Positions 24,244 to 35,916 of a stretch of DNA of 64,000 bases are shown here, in pieces. The notes beneath the pieces were generated by a model. The model was not told the DNA's origin. It made no database searches and saw only the letters and a program-made list of their open reading frames with translations. This DNA comes from Harmonia axyridis. Lineage: Eukaryota > Arthropoda > Insecta > Coleoptera > Coccinellidae. A program made the position numbers and the translations under genes. The stretch spans positions 57,120,352 to 57,184,351 of the forward strand of contig NC_059503.1 in assembly GCF_914767665.1 (NCBI RefSeq), in the 5' to 3' direction. Position 1 is the first letter of the stretch. Every line of letters starts with the position of its first letter.

Positions 24244-24533
24244 CATTCATTCGCGGTTAGGCTATTGACAGGGCAAGATATCTGGGAGATTGGAGTTCAA
24301 TTAACCTGAAAACTTTCCTGTTGTTTAACCTTTGTGATTGTTATTCCTTATAGTGGTGAGTTTTTACCTTATAATTAGTGCTGATCTTTATAAACATTGT
24401 GGCCATTAGGGCCAATAACTTTGCTTTTGTAGAATTTTCGTTTTTTTTTTCTTTTTATTATTGAATTTTTTTTTTTTTTGGGAATTTACTTAGCGGTGAG
24501 ATAAGCTCCTTATCTCTTGGTTTTTTTTTAAAC

Positions 24534-26030
24534 ATGAACAAAACAGATCCCGAGGCTTGGCCTCGGGTTCTGGAAATATTATCCCCTAGGTCAAAACTTG
24601 CATTAGATAATATTAATAGTGAAGAATGGAATTCGATTAATGTTAATTTATTGAAGGAGGAATTATCAGCCGTTAGGACAGAAGCGGTTTGCTGCGAAGA
24701 GGGAATACTGATTGAAAAAATTGATAAAATCTTATTAACCATCTCTCAGGGAGATGCCAGATTTAAAAAACGACATTGTTTTTACTCTCCACAGGACAAA
24801 GGTCCATTCAAAATTATAGTTGAGACTACTCAAAAAGAGATCAAGGATCTCAATCCATTGAATGTAGGAAAGGCAATCTATAATAATGAGAAATATAGAA
24901 AATTTAAAATTTTGAATATCAGTAGGAAGGGACTTAAAAAGGTGGGTATCAGATTCCTGTCTGCGGAACAGGCTAACAAATTTGTCAAGTATAATGACTT
25001 TGACCCCATAATCTATGATGTTTACATTCCAGGAAGGTTTGTTTCCACCATGGGTATTGTGAGAGATATCGGTCAAGATATAACTGATGAAGAGATAGTT
25101 AACATCGGAAAGGGAATGAGCCCTGAAGTCAAATGCATAAGGGTACGTAGATTCAACCGTAGAAAGGTTACAGAAAATGGGACCATTTTTGTGAAAACAA
25201 ACACTTGTGTGTTGACGTTTTAGGGTACGACCCTTCCCAAGTATTTTGAGCTATATACCATCAGACTGCCAGTGGAGCTATACATTCCCCCAGTGGTTCA
25301 GTGCAATAAATGCCTGCGTTATGGTCATGTTCGTAACCTTTGTACGGGTAAATTCAGATGTAGGAAATGTGGATCATATCACGAGGATGAAAAACCGTGT
25401 GATTTGGAACCTCGCTGCATTCACTGCCAACAAGGTCACGAAGCAACTGACAGGAAATGTCAAGAATATGCAAGACAGGTAAAGATGAGGGAAATTATGG
25501 CCTTGCACAATGTATCTTTATACGAGGCAGATAAAACATGTAGAAGGCAAATAGCACCTCGTCTCCCAGAATTCCCCACCCTGCCACAGGACAGATCTGA
25601 GACCTCTTTAATGAATTCACGCAAACAATCATATGCCAATGTTGTAGCTACTAATCAAAGCAGATCATATGGTTCTGTACAACCCATTATCAGTGCACCA
25701 AGTCCAAAAAGGAAGATCTCAGAGCAAACAGGTTACGATAGAGCTGCGCATAATGCTTGTTTGATTCCTAGTCGACCTGTATCTCCAATTATATCTTACT
25801 CTCGAACACCTAGTCAGCTCTCGAAGACCCCTGTTTCTCAGGAAACTTCAATTGGCAATGATCTTAGCCAGACGGATTTAGGGAGCCAACGGCTCTCACA
25901 GGCTAGCTTAGCTGCTAACCACAACGACCAGTTCATGATTATTGAAGACAGTGACTTTAGTCACAATAGGCAACAAGTAACATATGGGGAGGATTACCTG
26001 AAATATGGTAATTCCTCTTCATCTCGATGA
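24534..26030 (+). pseudogene. I-element ORF1 (gag-like, three zinc knuckles), one frameshift
   Basis: The first part (24534-25223) starts MNKTDPEAWPRVLEILSP and has no clear domain until an RRM-like region. The frame shifts near 25215, then continues with zinc-knuckle motifs CNKCLRYGHVRNLC, CRKCGSYHEDEKPC and CIHCQQGHEATDRKC at about 25310-25465, followed by a Ser/Pro-rich tail. Gag-like RNA-binding proteins of this kind are typical of I and Jockey LINEs. Confidence 0.8.
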
Positions 26031-26128
26031 ACAATTTTTATATCACGTATTTTATCTGTGACAAGACCCATGTATCATCTTGGATCACCTTTCATTATTG
26101 TTGGAATATTGTTATTGGATTAACCAGG

Positions 26129-29100
26129 ATGCTGCGGATGTTACAATGGAATATCAGATCACTCAATGCCAATTTTGATGATCTCAAGATGTTCATAAGG
26201 GACACGAAGCCGGATATTATTGTTTTAAATGAGACATTTTTAAGGAATCATCACAGAATCAACATTGGTGGCTTCTCCTTACTGAGAGAAGACAGGCCTG
26301 ATGGATATGGTGGAATTGCAATGGCGGTTCGAAATTCCTTAGTTTATGATACTATCAACACTCAGGGGTTACACCTCCCTCAAAGGGTGCAAATTATGGG
26401 GATACAGTGTGAGAGTATTAAAATATTCAACATCTATGTGCCACCGGATGTACATGTGACGGAAACTCTCTTCTATCAATTGGATCAATTGTCGAACAGT
26501 TCTTCCCTCCTTTTAGGAGACTTCAACGCTCAGAATCCTGCATGGGGCTCTGGTACCTCCAATCACAATGGTAATGTGATACAGGCTTTTGTAAGAGATT
26601 ATAATTATATAATTCTGAATGATGGTACTCCCACTAGGGTAACAGCCCCCCATGAGAATGCAAGTGCCCCGGACTTGCCCATTTGCTCAGGAGATTTGCT
26701 CATACGGAGTGATTGGTCAGTCATTCCTGACACAGGACGCAGTGATCATCGACCCATTGTTGTGGAAGTCCGGAGACATGGAATTGACACTACAGTTCTC
26801 AGGAAAACCTCGAGAATCTTCAACACCAAGAGAGCGGATTGGCAGCAGTATACTGAGAGAATCATCGACGGTTCTGGTACGGGACTGGTGACTGATATTC
26901 CAGACTTCATTAAGATGGTTCAGACGGCCGCAGAGGAGACTATTCCCAGATACAGAAGGTGGGCTAGTTCAAAATATAGTGTCCACTGGTGGGATGACGA
27001 GATTGCAGTTGAAGTTTCCCTGAGGAGGCTACAATTGACGGAATACAAGCATGCTCCCTCCATGGAAAATTTTATCAAATTCAAACAGCAAGTCGCCAAA
27101 GTCAGGAGACTGATGAGGAAAAAGAAAAGAGATTCATTTAGGACGTTGAAAATCTTTCTACCAGGAACACCAAAAATTTTTGGAAGATTATTAAAAAGTT
27201 TTCAGGACAACCCCGAGGGGAGGGACCTCAAGGGGTGAATGATGTAGGGATATATTGGACAGAATTTCTCCAGTGGACTCATCCGCTAATATGGTGTTGG
27301 TATATGATCGACTTCAAGACACCTTTACTTTGAATGAGCTGAACTATTCGCTTAAGATGAAGAAGAACTCTACCCCTGGCAAGGATGGCATTGACTATTT
27401 GATGTTGCATCATCTTCCGCCTTCTGCGAGAATTCTCCTACTCCGATTTTTCAACCAGTTACTGCAGGAGGGGAATCCACCATCTTGTATGAAGACTTCT
27501 TTCATCGTACCAGTTCCTAAGAAGAATTGCCCTGCCAATGTCTCCACCAGCTATCGGCCCATCACAATCACCCCGTGCATTACAAAGATTTTTGAAAGAA
27601 TGGTAAAGGAGCGGATTGAAAAAACTATTGAGGAGCAGTTGAACAGAGCTCTCACTTTCGGTTTTCGGAGAGGGAGATCTATCTCCGATTGTCACACTCT
27701 TCTGACCGGTCATATATACCGAGCATTTAACAGGAAACAGTTCACTCTGGTTATCTTTCTCGACGTCTCTAACGCATATGATTGCGTAGATCTGGGCATC
27801 CTTTGGCAAAACTTGATAGACGTCGGAATACACAGGAACCTATGTAACCTGATATATCAACTATACCGTCATAGATCAGTGGTAATTACAGGATCTTCCG
27901 GAACAGAGTTCAGGAAAAACGTGACCAATGGCCTTATTCAGGGCTCACCCCTGAGTCCCCTTCTTTTTCTGCTGTACTCATTGTGCCCACCAAACTTGTT
28001 GGCACATAGTATTCACCTTATACAGTATGCAGACGACTTTGCGCTTCTCTGCTCGGGGAAGAATGTCAACCAGATGGTTGACCTAATTAATACATGTTTG
28101 ATTGGTTTGAATAACTGGCTAAGGGCACGCAGTCTCAAAATTAATGCCCTAAAGTCAGCAGCTATTATTTTCTCCAAAAGTATAATTCCCATTAATGTGA
28201 GCCCTATTACTATAGGCTCACAAACCATTGAATGGAAGTCTCAGGTGAAATATCTGGGGGTCACTTTTGACCAAAAACTTAAGTGGGGTAAACATATAGA
28301 CCACATGTGTGATAAGGCTATATCCCAATCAAAAATCATCAAGAGCCTCTGTCGACCATCATGGGGTTCACACCCCTCTACGTTGCTTAACGTCTATAAG
28401 GGACTTGTCAGACCGCACTTGGACTTTGGTGGGATTTTGTATGGTAGGTGTGCCAAGATGCAGTTGCTGAAGTTAGACAGAGTGCAGTTTTCGGTTATTC
28501 GAACTGCACTCGGACTGATGAGATCATCCCCAACCAATGTTATACTTGCTGAAAGTGGAGAACTTCCCCTCCAATCAAGGAGACTATGGCTGGCTCTGAA
28601 ATATGTGACAAAAATTTTTAGATTTTCCAATCACCCTCTACTGCAAGTGATAGGAGACCCAAGTGAGCTAGAAAACCTGTGGTTTAATGGCACTATTCCC
28701 GGCTATATAGAAGCTTGTAAGGTCTTAAAAAATAGGAGAAAACTTATTTGGAGTGCGCAATATCTTCCTTATTTTCTAACGGAGATCAAGGTAAGATCCA
28801 TGAATGTGGAAATGTATAAAACCGACCTACAGAAGGAATCTATCACTAATATAAGTTTATTTCGGAAGATTCTCACCGACAAATTCAGTGGATATACTGA
28901 CATTTACACGGATGCCTCCAAATCTCGTGACCCTGACTCCGTCGGATATGGGTTATGGATCCCGACTAGAGCAGTGAAAGTGTGCGGCAGACTTCCAGAT
29001 CACTGGTCTGTCTATACCGCTGAAACATATGTGATATGCAGGGCCGTCCAAATGGTCATAGATAGGAACCTCACCAGAGCGGTGATTATTTCTGATGCTC

Positions 29101-29770
29101 TAGGAGTTCTCAATAAGTTAAAACATGGAAACATTAATGCCAACATTGATATCGTAACAGTTAACACCATGATATTGTTGGCGAGAGCAAGATCTTTGGG
29201 GATGAGAGTTGCTCTGATGTGGATACCTAGCCACTCATATGTAACACACAATGATACAGCAGATATGTTGGCAAATCGAGGTAGGTTATTTCAGGGACAG
29301 TCCCAACTGAGAGGGGACCCAAGAGAGCTCTGGCCAGCCTTGAAGAACAAACTCTGGGATGAGTGACGAAGCGGTTTAGAGAGATTGGTCTGACCAAGAG
29401 CAGAATATACTCATCAGTGGTTAAACCTGCCGTATACCGTAGAGAAACCTGGTTTAAGGATTGGAATAGTCCTAGGTCAAATATTACAACTATAATCAGG
29501 ATCAGGTCAGGACATTGTCTGACTCCAGCCCATTTGTCAAGGATAGGTGTCATTGATTCCCCCCTATGTGGATGTGGGGGGCTCGGCGACTTGCCCCACA
29601 TATTCTTTTCTTGCGGTGATAATTCCTTCAATAGCGATAATTTATATCAGAGACTACTTGCCCTAGGGATATTGGCGCCTCTTAATTTGTACGAGGTGTT
29701 TTACTCGACTAGACCTGAGGTGGTGAGCTTACTGCTAGAGTTTTTGAGTTGCTCTCGCATTCGACTTTGA
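26129..29770 (+). pseudogene. I-element ORF2: endonuclease, reverse transcriptase, RNase H; two frameshifts
   Basis: Endonuclease at 26129-27238: LQWNIRSLNANFDDL, LNETFL, LLGDFNAQNPAWGS and GRSDHRPI. After a frameshift near 27230, the RT follows: NSTPGKDGIDY, SYRPITI, FGFRRGRS, FLDVSNAYD, GLIQGSPLSPLLF and IQYADDFALL. RNase H at about 28895-29285: DIYTDASKS, YTAETYVICRA, IISDALGVL and WIPSHSYVTHNDTADMLA, with all catalytic carboxylates present. A final frameshift near 29365 precedes the C-terminal Cys-rich region (CGCGGLGDLPHIFFSC). The RNase H domain places it in the I clade. Confidence 0.9.
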
Positions 29771-30216
29771 CAGTTTTTTTTTTTTTCTTCCTTTTTTGCT
29801 TTGAGATGGTTTATGAGGTAGATTCTTCAGCACTTTTTATATACTGCATACTCCTTTTCCCGATTGATCCATATTACCCTATATGTAATAACCTGTTTTA
29901 CTCCAAGGGAATGAGCATGGTTATAATTATGAAAGCCTAAATCTAAACTTGTCACTGTGTTTCATTGTAGCAGCTTCCTCGCAGCCTGAGATAGATTCAT
30001 TCTATACTCCTGCACCCCTGGGAATCAGGCTGTTGAATTACAACTGGTACTTGGAGATTGGAAGCATAGCCAACCGGCTGTTCCATGGTCTCTCGTCACT
30101 CTTGATATGGGGGAATGCGTATGAGAGGACAGGAACTATCAAGAAGAAGAAGAAGATCATTCATTTTATTTGTAATACATTGTATGTTTAGATTCAATAT
30201 ATTTACTGTAGCATGC

Positions 30217-31078
30217 TTATTCTCCACCATTTCCGAACTGTTTAGTATTCTTGTTCCGAAATAACTGATACCTTGAAACCTTCACTCCCGCAGGCCAATT
30301 CCCCGCATCGTAGAGTGACTCGAGCAGAGAATAATCTGCCTCAATCTTGAAGGAAATGCTCCTGGCATCATCTCGCATCGGGCAGGGTTCGACAAGAAAA
30401 TCAGTACGGTTGTATTGTTTTTTGTAAGTGCTGAAACACATCTTCTCTGGTCGTATTTTTCCAGCATCTGCTTACGTGGATGATAGCCTTCCGGGACACA
30501 CTCCTAAATTTGCCTTCTGTATTCTCAACTCCAGTTCCAACAATTATTTCTTTTGGTTTAGGATGTTTTTTACTGTTTTTCAAAGTTAGTTCCCTGTTCC
30601 TCTCATTAGAGCTCTGTCATTACCGACACCAACATCACCTCCAACCGATGGCTCCTCCACCAAAATTTCCGGACTTCCCTCTTTGTCAGAAATACTGGTA
30701 GAACCGGCAACTCCGTCACTTTTCTGGTCAGAGTACGTCCTTATATTATGTTGTTTACTCGATAATAATTTTATAATCAAATCTTTATCGCTCACCATAG
30801 CCTGCAATTGTTTATTGCTCTCTTTGGCGTACGTTAATTCCAATTTCGCAACCTTTAATTCATATTCACAACTTGTTATTCCCTCAGATTTTTCTTGGTT
30901 ATGTTTTGTTTAATCACTTGTACTATGAAAATTTTCGACGAAATCTTCATCTATATATTTTTTAAGTGACTCACTTGCTGTTATTCCTACGGGAATTTGC
31001 TTCTTTATAATAATTTCAACTAAATCGGACTTTTATCAGTTTAGATAATTCCGCAGCGATCTCTTCGGAAAAAGCCAT
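30217..31078 (-). pseudogene. ORF1 remnant of the minus-strand LINE
   Basis: Read right to left: MAFSEEIAAELSKLIK, a coiled-coil-like part (KVAKLELTYAKESNKQLQAM), a Ser/Gly-rich linker, then a C-terminal domain with IIHVSRCWKNTTREDVFQHL, ISFKIEADY and NWPAGVKVSRYQLFRNKN. Several frameshifts break it. The C-terminal pattern (a WP.GV.V.RF-type ending) matches ORF1 proteins of CR1/Jockey-like insect LINEs. Confidence 0.7.
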
Positions 31079-31085
31079 GTTGCCA

Positions 31086-31255
31086 TGTATATGTTGTCTT
31101 CAGAAAAAGTAGCCCAAATATTTTGAGAAATAGACTGAGGAAATAGTAAGTGCTATTAGGATAACAGTGTTGCTAATCGGTGGATTTTAATCCGACTTGC
31201 GGGTTTTTTTGAGCCTAGTGGATTTTTTTCGATTTACTGATTGAGGCAATAGATG
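31086..31255. repeat. Right flank of the LINE nest; continuation of the zinc-finger duplication
   Basis: Matches 44884-45048 closely, including a hAT-type left end CAGTGTTGCTAATCGGTGG at 31165 (44961 in the other copy). No matching right end was identified. From 31255 to about 31990 the sequence is AT-rich noncoding DNA, with a CATAGACCTACATGGACTGG terminus-like motif near 31319. Confidence 0.7.
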
Positions 31256-32029
31256 TCGGGCCGGTTTGAAAGATATGGATTTCTTCAAATATGGTTATCA
31301 TTCTATCTATTCAGCACATAGACCTACATGGACTGGGCGCTTAGAATATAGATATTTTATATGAGAAAATGCAACAGAAAAAAGATTTCCCGCGAATTCC
31401 GACTGCCCTTCACATCTTAAGAAATGGGAAATAATAATTTGAGTGTTAAATTGAAATTCATACAGCAAAAAAGATTTTATCCGTATTTATGTTTAATAAT
31501 TATCAGAAATCTTTTTTTCCTAACTTCACAATGGCTGAATCATAAAACTGAGAAAAACATTGACCTTTTCTAATTACGAAAATATTTTCTTAAATAAATC
31601 ACACTGTTTTAGCCCTTTTTGATTATTATGATGTTTAGTTTTGGCAACGTCGCGGATTCTGGGAATGTCGAGGCGTATGTTTTGTTAGATTAATTAATGA
31701 GATGTATCGGTTGTCGGAAAGAATAGTTAAAGGTTGTTAGTATAAAGTTTTCGGTGTTTAATATAACGGTTTTGATTATATTCACGGACATTTCAAATAT
31801 ATTAGGATTACAGTTCATTAGAAGGTCAGTTTGCATTGTATAAGTCCCTTTTTGTTCCATTTCAATCCTTATACCCACTTCCTTTACATCCTTATACAGT
31901 TCGGTGCTGTGTGGGAGCAGAGAGCAGTTTATATAGGTAAGATTATTATAACATCATTTTATTGGTTCAAATATAGGGAAAATGCAACACACACTCTAAA
32001 CTATTTTTGAGCACCAATTGATTATTTCG

Positions 32030-32397
32030 AAATAAATCAAAATATGTTACGCCACTGCCTTAGACGCCGGTCAGACAAGGAGCTACGAATGTTGGCATCA
32101 AAAGAAATGCTTCAGTTACAAGGCGATTTCCATTCCTCTTATTAATGTTCTAAGATATACAGCATAGAGTAAGTATATACTTACTTGTTCTATGATATAC
32201 AGGTTCAACGTGCTTACCTCATAGAAAAGATTAAGGAGATCTTTGCTCATAGAGTAAGTATATACCACAGATTACTGTGTTAGTCTGTGTATATACATAC
32301 TTGTTCTATGGCTTACCTGTCAAAACCTTATAAAACCCAACTGCGCAACTGCCTTAAAAAACATAAAATGTCAAAGAGGTCAAATATTTGAACTACT
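32030..32397. repeat. Repeat R, copy B (left part), with adjacent shared segment
   Basis: 32036-32150 matches 40866-40985 directly. From 32155 it is the reverse complement of 11377-12392 without the hAT element. It includes the 32-bp CATAG insertion at 32163-32194 with perfect 8-bp flanks ATATACAG. The repeat resumes at 35255-35312 after the P-like element. Confidence 0.8.
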
Positions 32398-33085
32398 CAT
32401 AGACCTTATATCACATGGACAGGCCCTAACGAGACTTTCACGAAGAGTTCGCGTCAGGCTGAATATGAAAGAGAGAGATGCAGCTAGATGAGTCAATGTC
32501 AAAATCATATGACCAAAACATTGGACTTAGTTTGGAAAATCTTGAATTTTTCTTTTATTCTGAATGAAACTCATTGTTATTTTGATAAATTGGAATTCTA
32601 GCAATGTAAACGAGGGTTAGAATTGCTTGAAATCTTTCTTATATTAATCTATTTTCGACTATCAAAAGTTTAATTTTTGTTTGAGAATTTATGGAAAAAG
32701 CTATAATAAATAATATTTTTATTATTTATATACCAAGAAAGGAAAGCATTTTTTCCTTAGGTATGTATATAGTCTTTTCTACTACTTTTAAGGTCGTCAT
32801 TTTTATCAGTCAGGGAGGAAAATGGTACTTCTACTCCTGCCGGGAGGAAAACATTTTTCCTTCCTTCTTTAGGGGCGAGAATGAAGTTTTCTATTAAGAT
32901 AGAAAAAATATATTTTTTTATTATATCGCAACTTAAAATGAAAATAATATTCATATATTTTTATCAAGTGAAAATCGTTATATTATGTTATTATTGAGTG
33001 AAGATGATCATTCTTTCAAATGTTTGGTTGGAATAATCAATTCAATATAGACTAATTCTTAAATATAACCATTTAAAGATTCAAA

Positions 33086-33349
33086 ATGAAAGTATACTGC
33101 TTAGTAATCACCTATTTGTGTTGTTCTATTTTATTACTTTGGCTTTCGACAACCAAAATTCTAAGTACAAATATTATTGATGGTAGAATGAAAAATCATT
33201 TTTACAAACAATTTTACCGTTTAAATACAATGAGTTATTATGTCTATTACATTTCATTCTTCAATTTTGTATTACTTCCAACTAGTTTAGTTCAAGTCAC
33301 TCATCAATTTGATAATAGTAAAATCTTTCAAAAAATTGTTTCCAGATAA
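33086..33349 (+). CDS. Small ORF with signal-peptide-like start inside the P-like element
   Basis: 87 residues starting MKVYCLVITYLCCSILLLWL, a hydrophobic N-terminus resembling a signal peptide or membrane segment. A second hydrophobic stretch (YYVYYISFFNFVLLPTSL) follows. No family recognised. It could be chance in AT-rich DNA or captured sequence. Expression is unknown. Confidence 0.2.
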   Translation: MKVYCLVITYLCCSILLLWLSTTKILSTNIIDGRMKNHFYKQFYRLNTMSYYVYYISFFNFVLLPTSLVQVTHQFDNSKIFQKIVSR

Positions 33350-33537
33350 CACAGGCAATTAAAAAAAAGAGAGTTTATGAAGAATTGTATTCATTAAGTT
33401 TTTATTGCTGTTCAAAATACATTATTACAATAAATGATTTAAAAAATGGTCCGACTCTAGCCTATCAGCGCATCAGGAAGAACATATTCGCAGTCGGATT
33501 TCTCACTCTCCACTAAGGAGGATATTCACTCTTCCAA

Positions 33538-33676
33538 TCATCGAATATCCAGGATATTGAAAAATATCAGGATTGAGCTCTTCCTCTTCTTAGTTCTAAA
33601 CTCCTCCAAATCTTGAAATTTATGGATCTTCTTCTCCTTATCTCTCCAAGGATCAGTTATGATACATTCATTTTTC
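33538..33676 (-). pseudogene. Possible last exon of the P-like element's gene
   Basis: After an acceptor (TATTTTTCAG) the minus strand reads KNECIITDPWRDKEKKIHKF then QDLEEFRTKKRKSS and a stop at 33538. An AATAAA lies further downstream on the same strand near 33397. It is the downstream part of the transcription unit that begins with the THAP remnant. The function is not recognised. Confidence 0.35.
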
Positions 33677-34500
33677 CTGAAAAATACATATTATAACGTT
33701 ATAAGTTGTTGTTCACATATGTTAAAAGTAATTTTCAACTAAATAACAATTTAAGATACCCATTTTCAGCCTTTCAGTGAATGAGCTTCTCTAAAGATGA
33801 ATTTTTAAGCTACGGTACAGAATATGTTCCTCATTTAGTATGGCAATCTAAAAAACTGAAAATTTCAAACTATTTGATCTTCATATTTGGTTTTTCTTGA
33901 ATTGAACTTACATTATTATTGTTTAAATCACACCTAGTATCATAAGTATTTATGGACTTGTCTGTACCAAACCAACTGTTGTGTTCTTAAGATCAATAAT
34001 ATCATGTCTTATTTCCATTCTATGTCTTATTGTATCATTTGGTATCATGTCCCTTTCAGATTTTCCAGCTGCTGTTCACTTCAGAGCTGTATGTTATTAT
34101 GCTCCTAACTATTGAGTACATTTTTTCTTATTATTCACATTTATGTTTTTAATCGATAATATCCTATTTAACATTGAGATTATTGGTTTTCTTTGGATGT
34201 TTCTCTCAGATATTACTTCGTCTAGTGTTCCATTCTTGGAAATCCTCATTCCCAGGTTTCTAATTTCTAGTATTTCTAATATTAGTATTCAATCTGGGGG
34301 GAAAATCTTCCATGGCAGCAGCAGAGGATTTTGATATTATAAACAGTTGTACCGTCTCTGGTTGCCCCATCTCTTGCTGTTTTGTCTCTGGCTGGTCCTG
34401 TTCAATTTCTTTTGCAATAATTATTTATATGAATGAATAAAATAAGGGACGGAAAATAAATAGATATTTCACATCCATAAAAAATAAAATATTAATGTAC

Positions 34501-34867
34501 CTTCAATATTATCTTCAAGACATTTATCTCCATAATTTAATCTCTCAGGCATATAATTGGAGAAACTGAAAACTGAAGGAATAACATCTTTTTTCAGAGT
34601 TTTTGTACCATGAATATTAATAAATCATGTTGATGAAAACGGTTGCTGCATATTTTCAACAAGGAAAAAGGGTTGAAATCAATTCTTCTTCAGCTTTCAT
34701 CTACTGTTCCCTTAATTTGTCATCCTTTGGAAAACTGTGAACTGATATTTCCTTTATGTATGAATTCAGAGGGTATTAAAAGAAATAAATACTTACGATT
34801 GAAATTTCAACTTTTGGCTTTTTTCTAATCTCGCTGTACAATTGAAGGCTGCACGAGTGTGAGGCAT
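34501..34867 (-). pseudogene. Decayed THAP DNA-binding domain of the P-like element
   Basis: Exon 1 (34867 to 34797, then GTAAGT) reads MPHTRAAFNCTARLEKSQKL; one expected Cys is Arg. After a short intron come ISVHSFPKDDKLREQ and a stop in place of the conserved Trp. Further frames give KICSNRF (expected Cys-x-x-His changed to Arg) and LKKDVIPSVF, the AVPxxF-type THAP motif. Order and spacing match a THAP zinc domain, the DNA-binding module of P-element transposases. Multiple lesions make it nonfunctional. Confidence 0.7.
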
Positions 34868-35336
34868 TTTATTTGAAAATTAGTTCTTTTGGTGCTTTGA
34901 ATTTCGCAATAGGAGATGGATTCTAGAAAAACATGAGCTTTCGATTAATTTTCAAGATGAAATCGGCCTTTCAATAAGTTTCATGAACTTATTGAAATCC
35001 GATAAAGATTTCACGGAATACTTACCGCTAATTCCTTTTATTAGAATGTTCAACACTTTTACAAATCGTAATCAATCAGATTAACTATGTGTTCAATTCA
35101 GAATGAGAGAAAAATTTGCGATTTTCTGAATGTGAGTTCAATGTTTTGATCCATACGATTTTGACGTTGACTCATCTAGCTCCATCTCTCTCTTTCATAT
35201 GCGGCATGCCAGAATTTCTCTCTAAGGGCCTGTCCATTTGATATTAGGTCTATGGAACTACTGAAAGATTTGACAACTTTGACACATTGGGATTGGGATA
35301 ATTTTGAAGTCAAACAGCATCTAGTCAAAACTACAG

Positions 35337-35705
35337 TTGAGAAAAATCTTGGGGTATCTTTCCAATGCCTATCAATTTGTAGTTGATATCTATACTAAGG
35401 CTGAAAAGACATTTAGGTGGACAGAAAGAGTTTTTAATATATTCGGTAAAAATTATTCGAACTTGTTATTCCGTCTGGTTCTCACTACATTGAACAGTGT
35501 AGATCCAAAATTGTTCAATGTTTTCAATCAGCATCTGTTTGATGATGAACCAGAGATAATCCATGGTCCTGCTATAACGAAAATGATTCTGGAAACTTAT
35601 TTCAATTCGAGGATTCACCACGAATTGAGAAATCGACAGAGTGCAAAATTAGATTTGAATCGGTTGAGAAGTAGATTGACAAAAACTATATTTGAAAATC
35701 AATAG
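35337..35705 (+). CDS. Orphan terminal exon, 122 residues, unrecognised
   Basis: Opens just after a possible acceptor (CAAAACTACAG, 35326-35336) with no initiating ATG. It reads LRKILGYLSNAYQFVVDIYT onward and ends LNRLRSRLTKTIFENQ then stop. The composition is coding-like (charged, helical, few low-complexity runs), and an AT-rich 3' region follows. Upstream coding exons were not found because repeat R and the P-like element lie there. Possibly the last exon of a host gene or a transposon gene. Confidence 0.35.
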   Translation: MRKILGYLSNAYQFVVDIYTKAEKTFRWTERVFNIFGKNYSNLLFRLVLTTLNSVDPKLFNVFNQHLFDDEPEIIHGPAITKMILETYFNSRIHHELRNRQSAKLDLNRLRSRLTKTIFENQ

Positions 35706-35916
35706 AATTTTCTAATAATGTTTGAAACCAATAATTTTATTTATACTGTATTTCTGTGATAAATATATTCTGTTGTTTTTTCTAATGTCTTTTCTCTCTA
35801 TTGCTACATTCATGACCTGTTTTCATATGATTGAATAATATACAGTAATATTTTCCTTATATCAAATCTAGGAAGTCTTCTGGACGCCTTAGTAATTTTA
35901 GTATATATATATATAT

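Larger units (their letters stand above)
24231..30165 (+). mobile_element. I-clade LINE with 13-bp target-site duplication
   Basis: AAGATCATTCATT is present at 24231-24243 and again at 30153-30165. Between them is a 5.9-kb element with ORF1 (gag-like), ORF2 (endonuclease, RT, RNase H) and an AAG-repeat tail (30141-30155). The tail makes the left edge of the duplication ambiguous by a few bases. The 5' side has extra CATTCATT copies. It is inserted within the endonuclease frame of the minus-strand LINE. It is nearly complete but has about three frameshifts. Confidence 0.88.
16625..31085 (-). mobile_element. Minus-strand LINE, split by two nested plus-strand LINEs (whole nest)
   Basis: The outer element reads right to left: ORF1 at 30217-31078, endonuclease at about 30166-30210 continuing at 23106-24243, and reverse transcriptase at 16868-18240. 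Both flanks, ...TTTTTAAAATTATA (ending 16624) and TATATGTTGTCTTCAG (from 31086), are directly joined at about 44880 in the second duplicate, which is therefore an unoccupied site. The nest totals 14.5 kb. Confidence 0.8.
32398..35254 (-). mobile_element. P-superfamily element, 2.86 kb, 8-bp TSD, decayed THAP coding sequence
   Basis: Termini are CATAGACCTTATATCACATGG (left) and, inward from the right, CATAGACCTAATATCAAATGG; inverted similarity continues about 100 bp (AGAGAGAGATG.AGCTAGATGAGTCAA). The 8-bp repeat GAACTACT flanks it at 32390-32397 and 35255-35262. The unoccupied paralogous site is AGTAGTTC at 11377-11384. The minus strand encodes a broken THAP domain. No catalytic domain was found, so it is non-autonomous. 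Confidence 0.8.
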
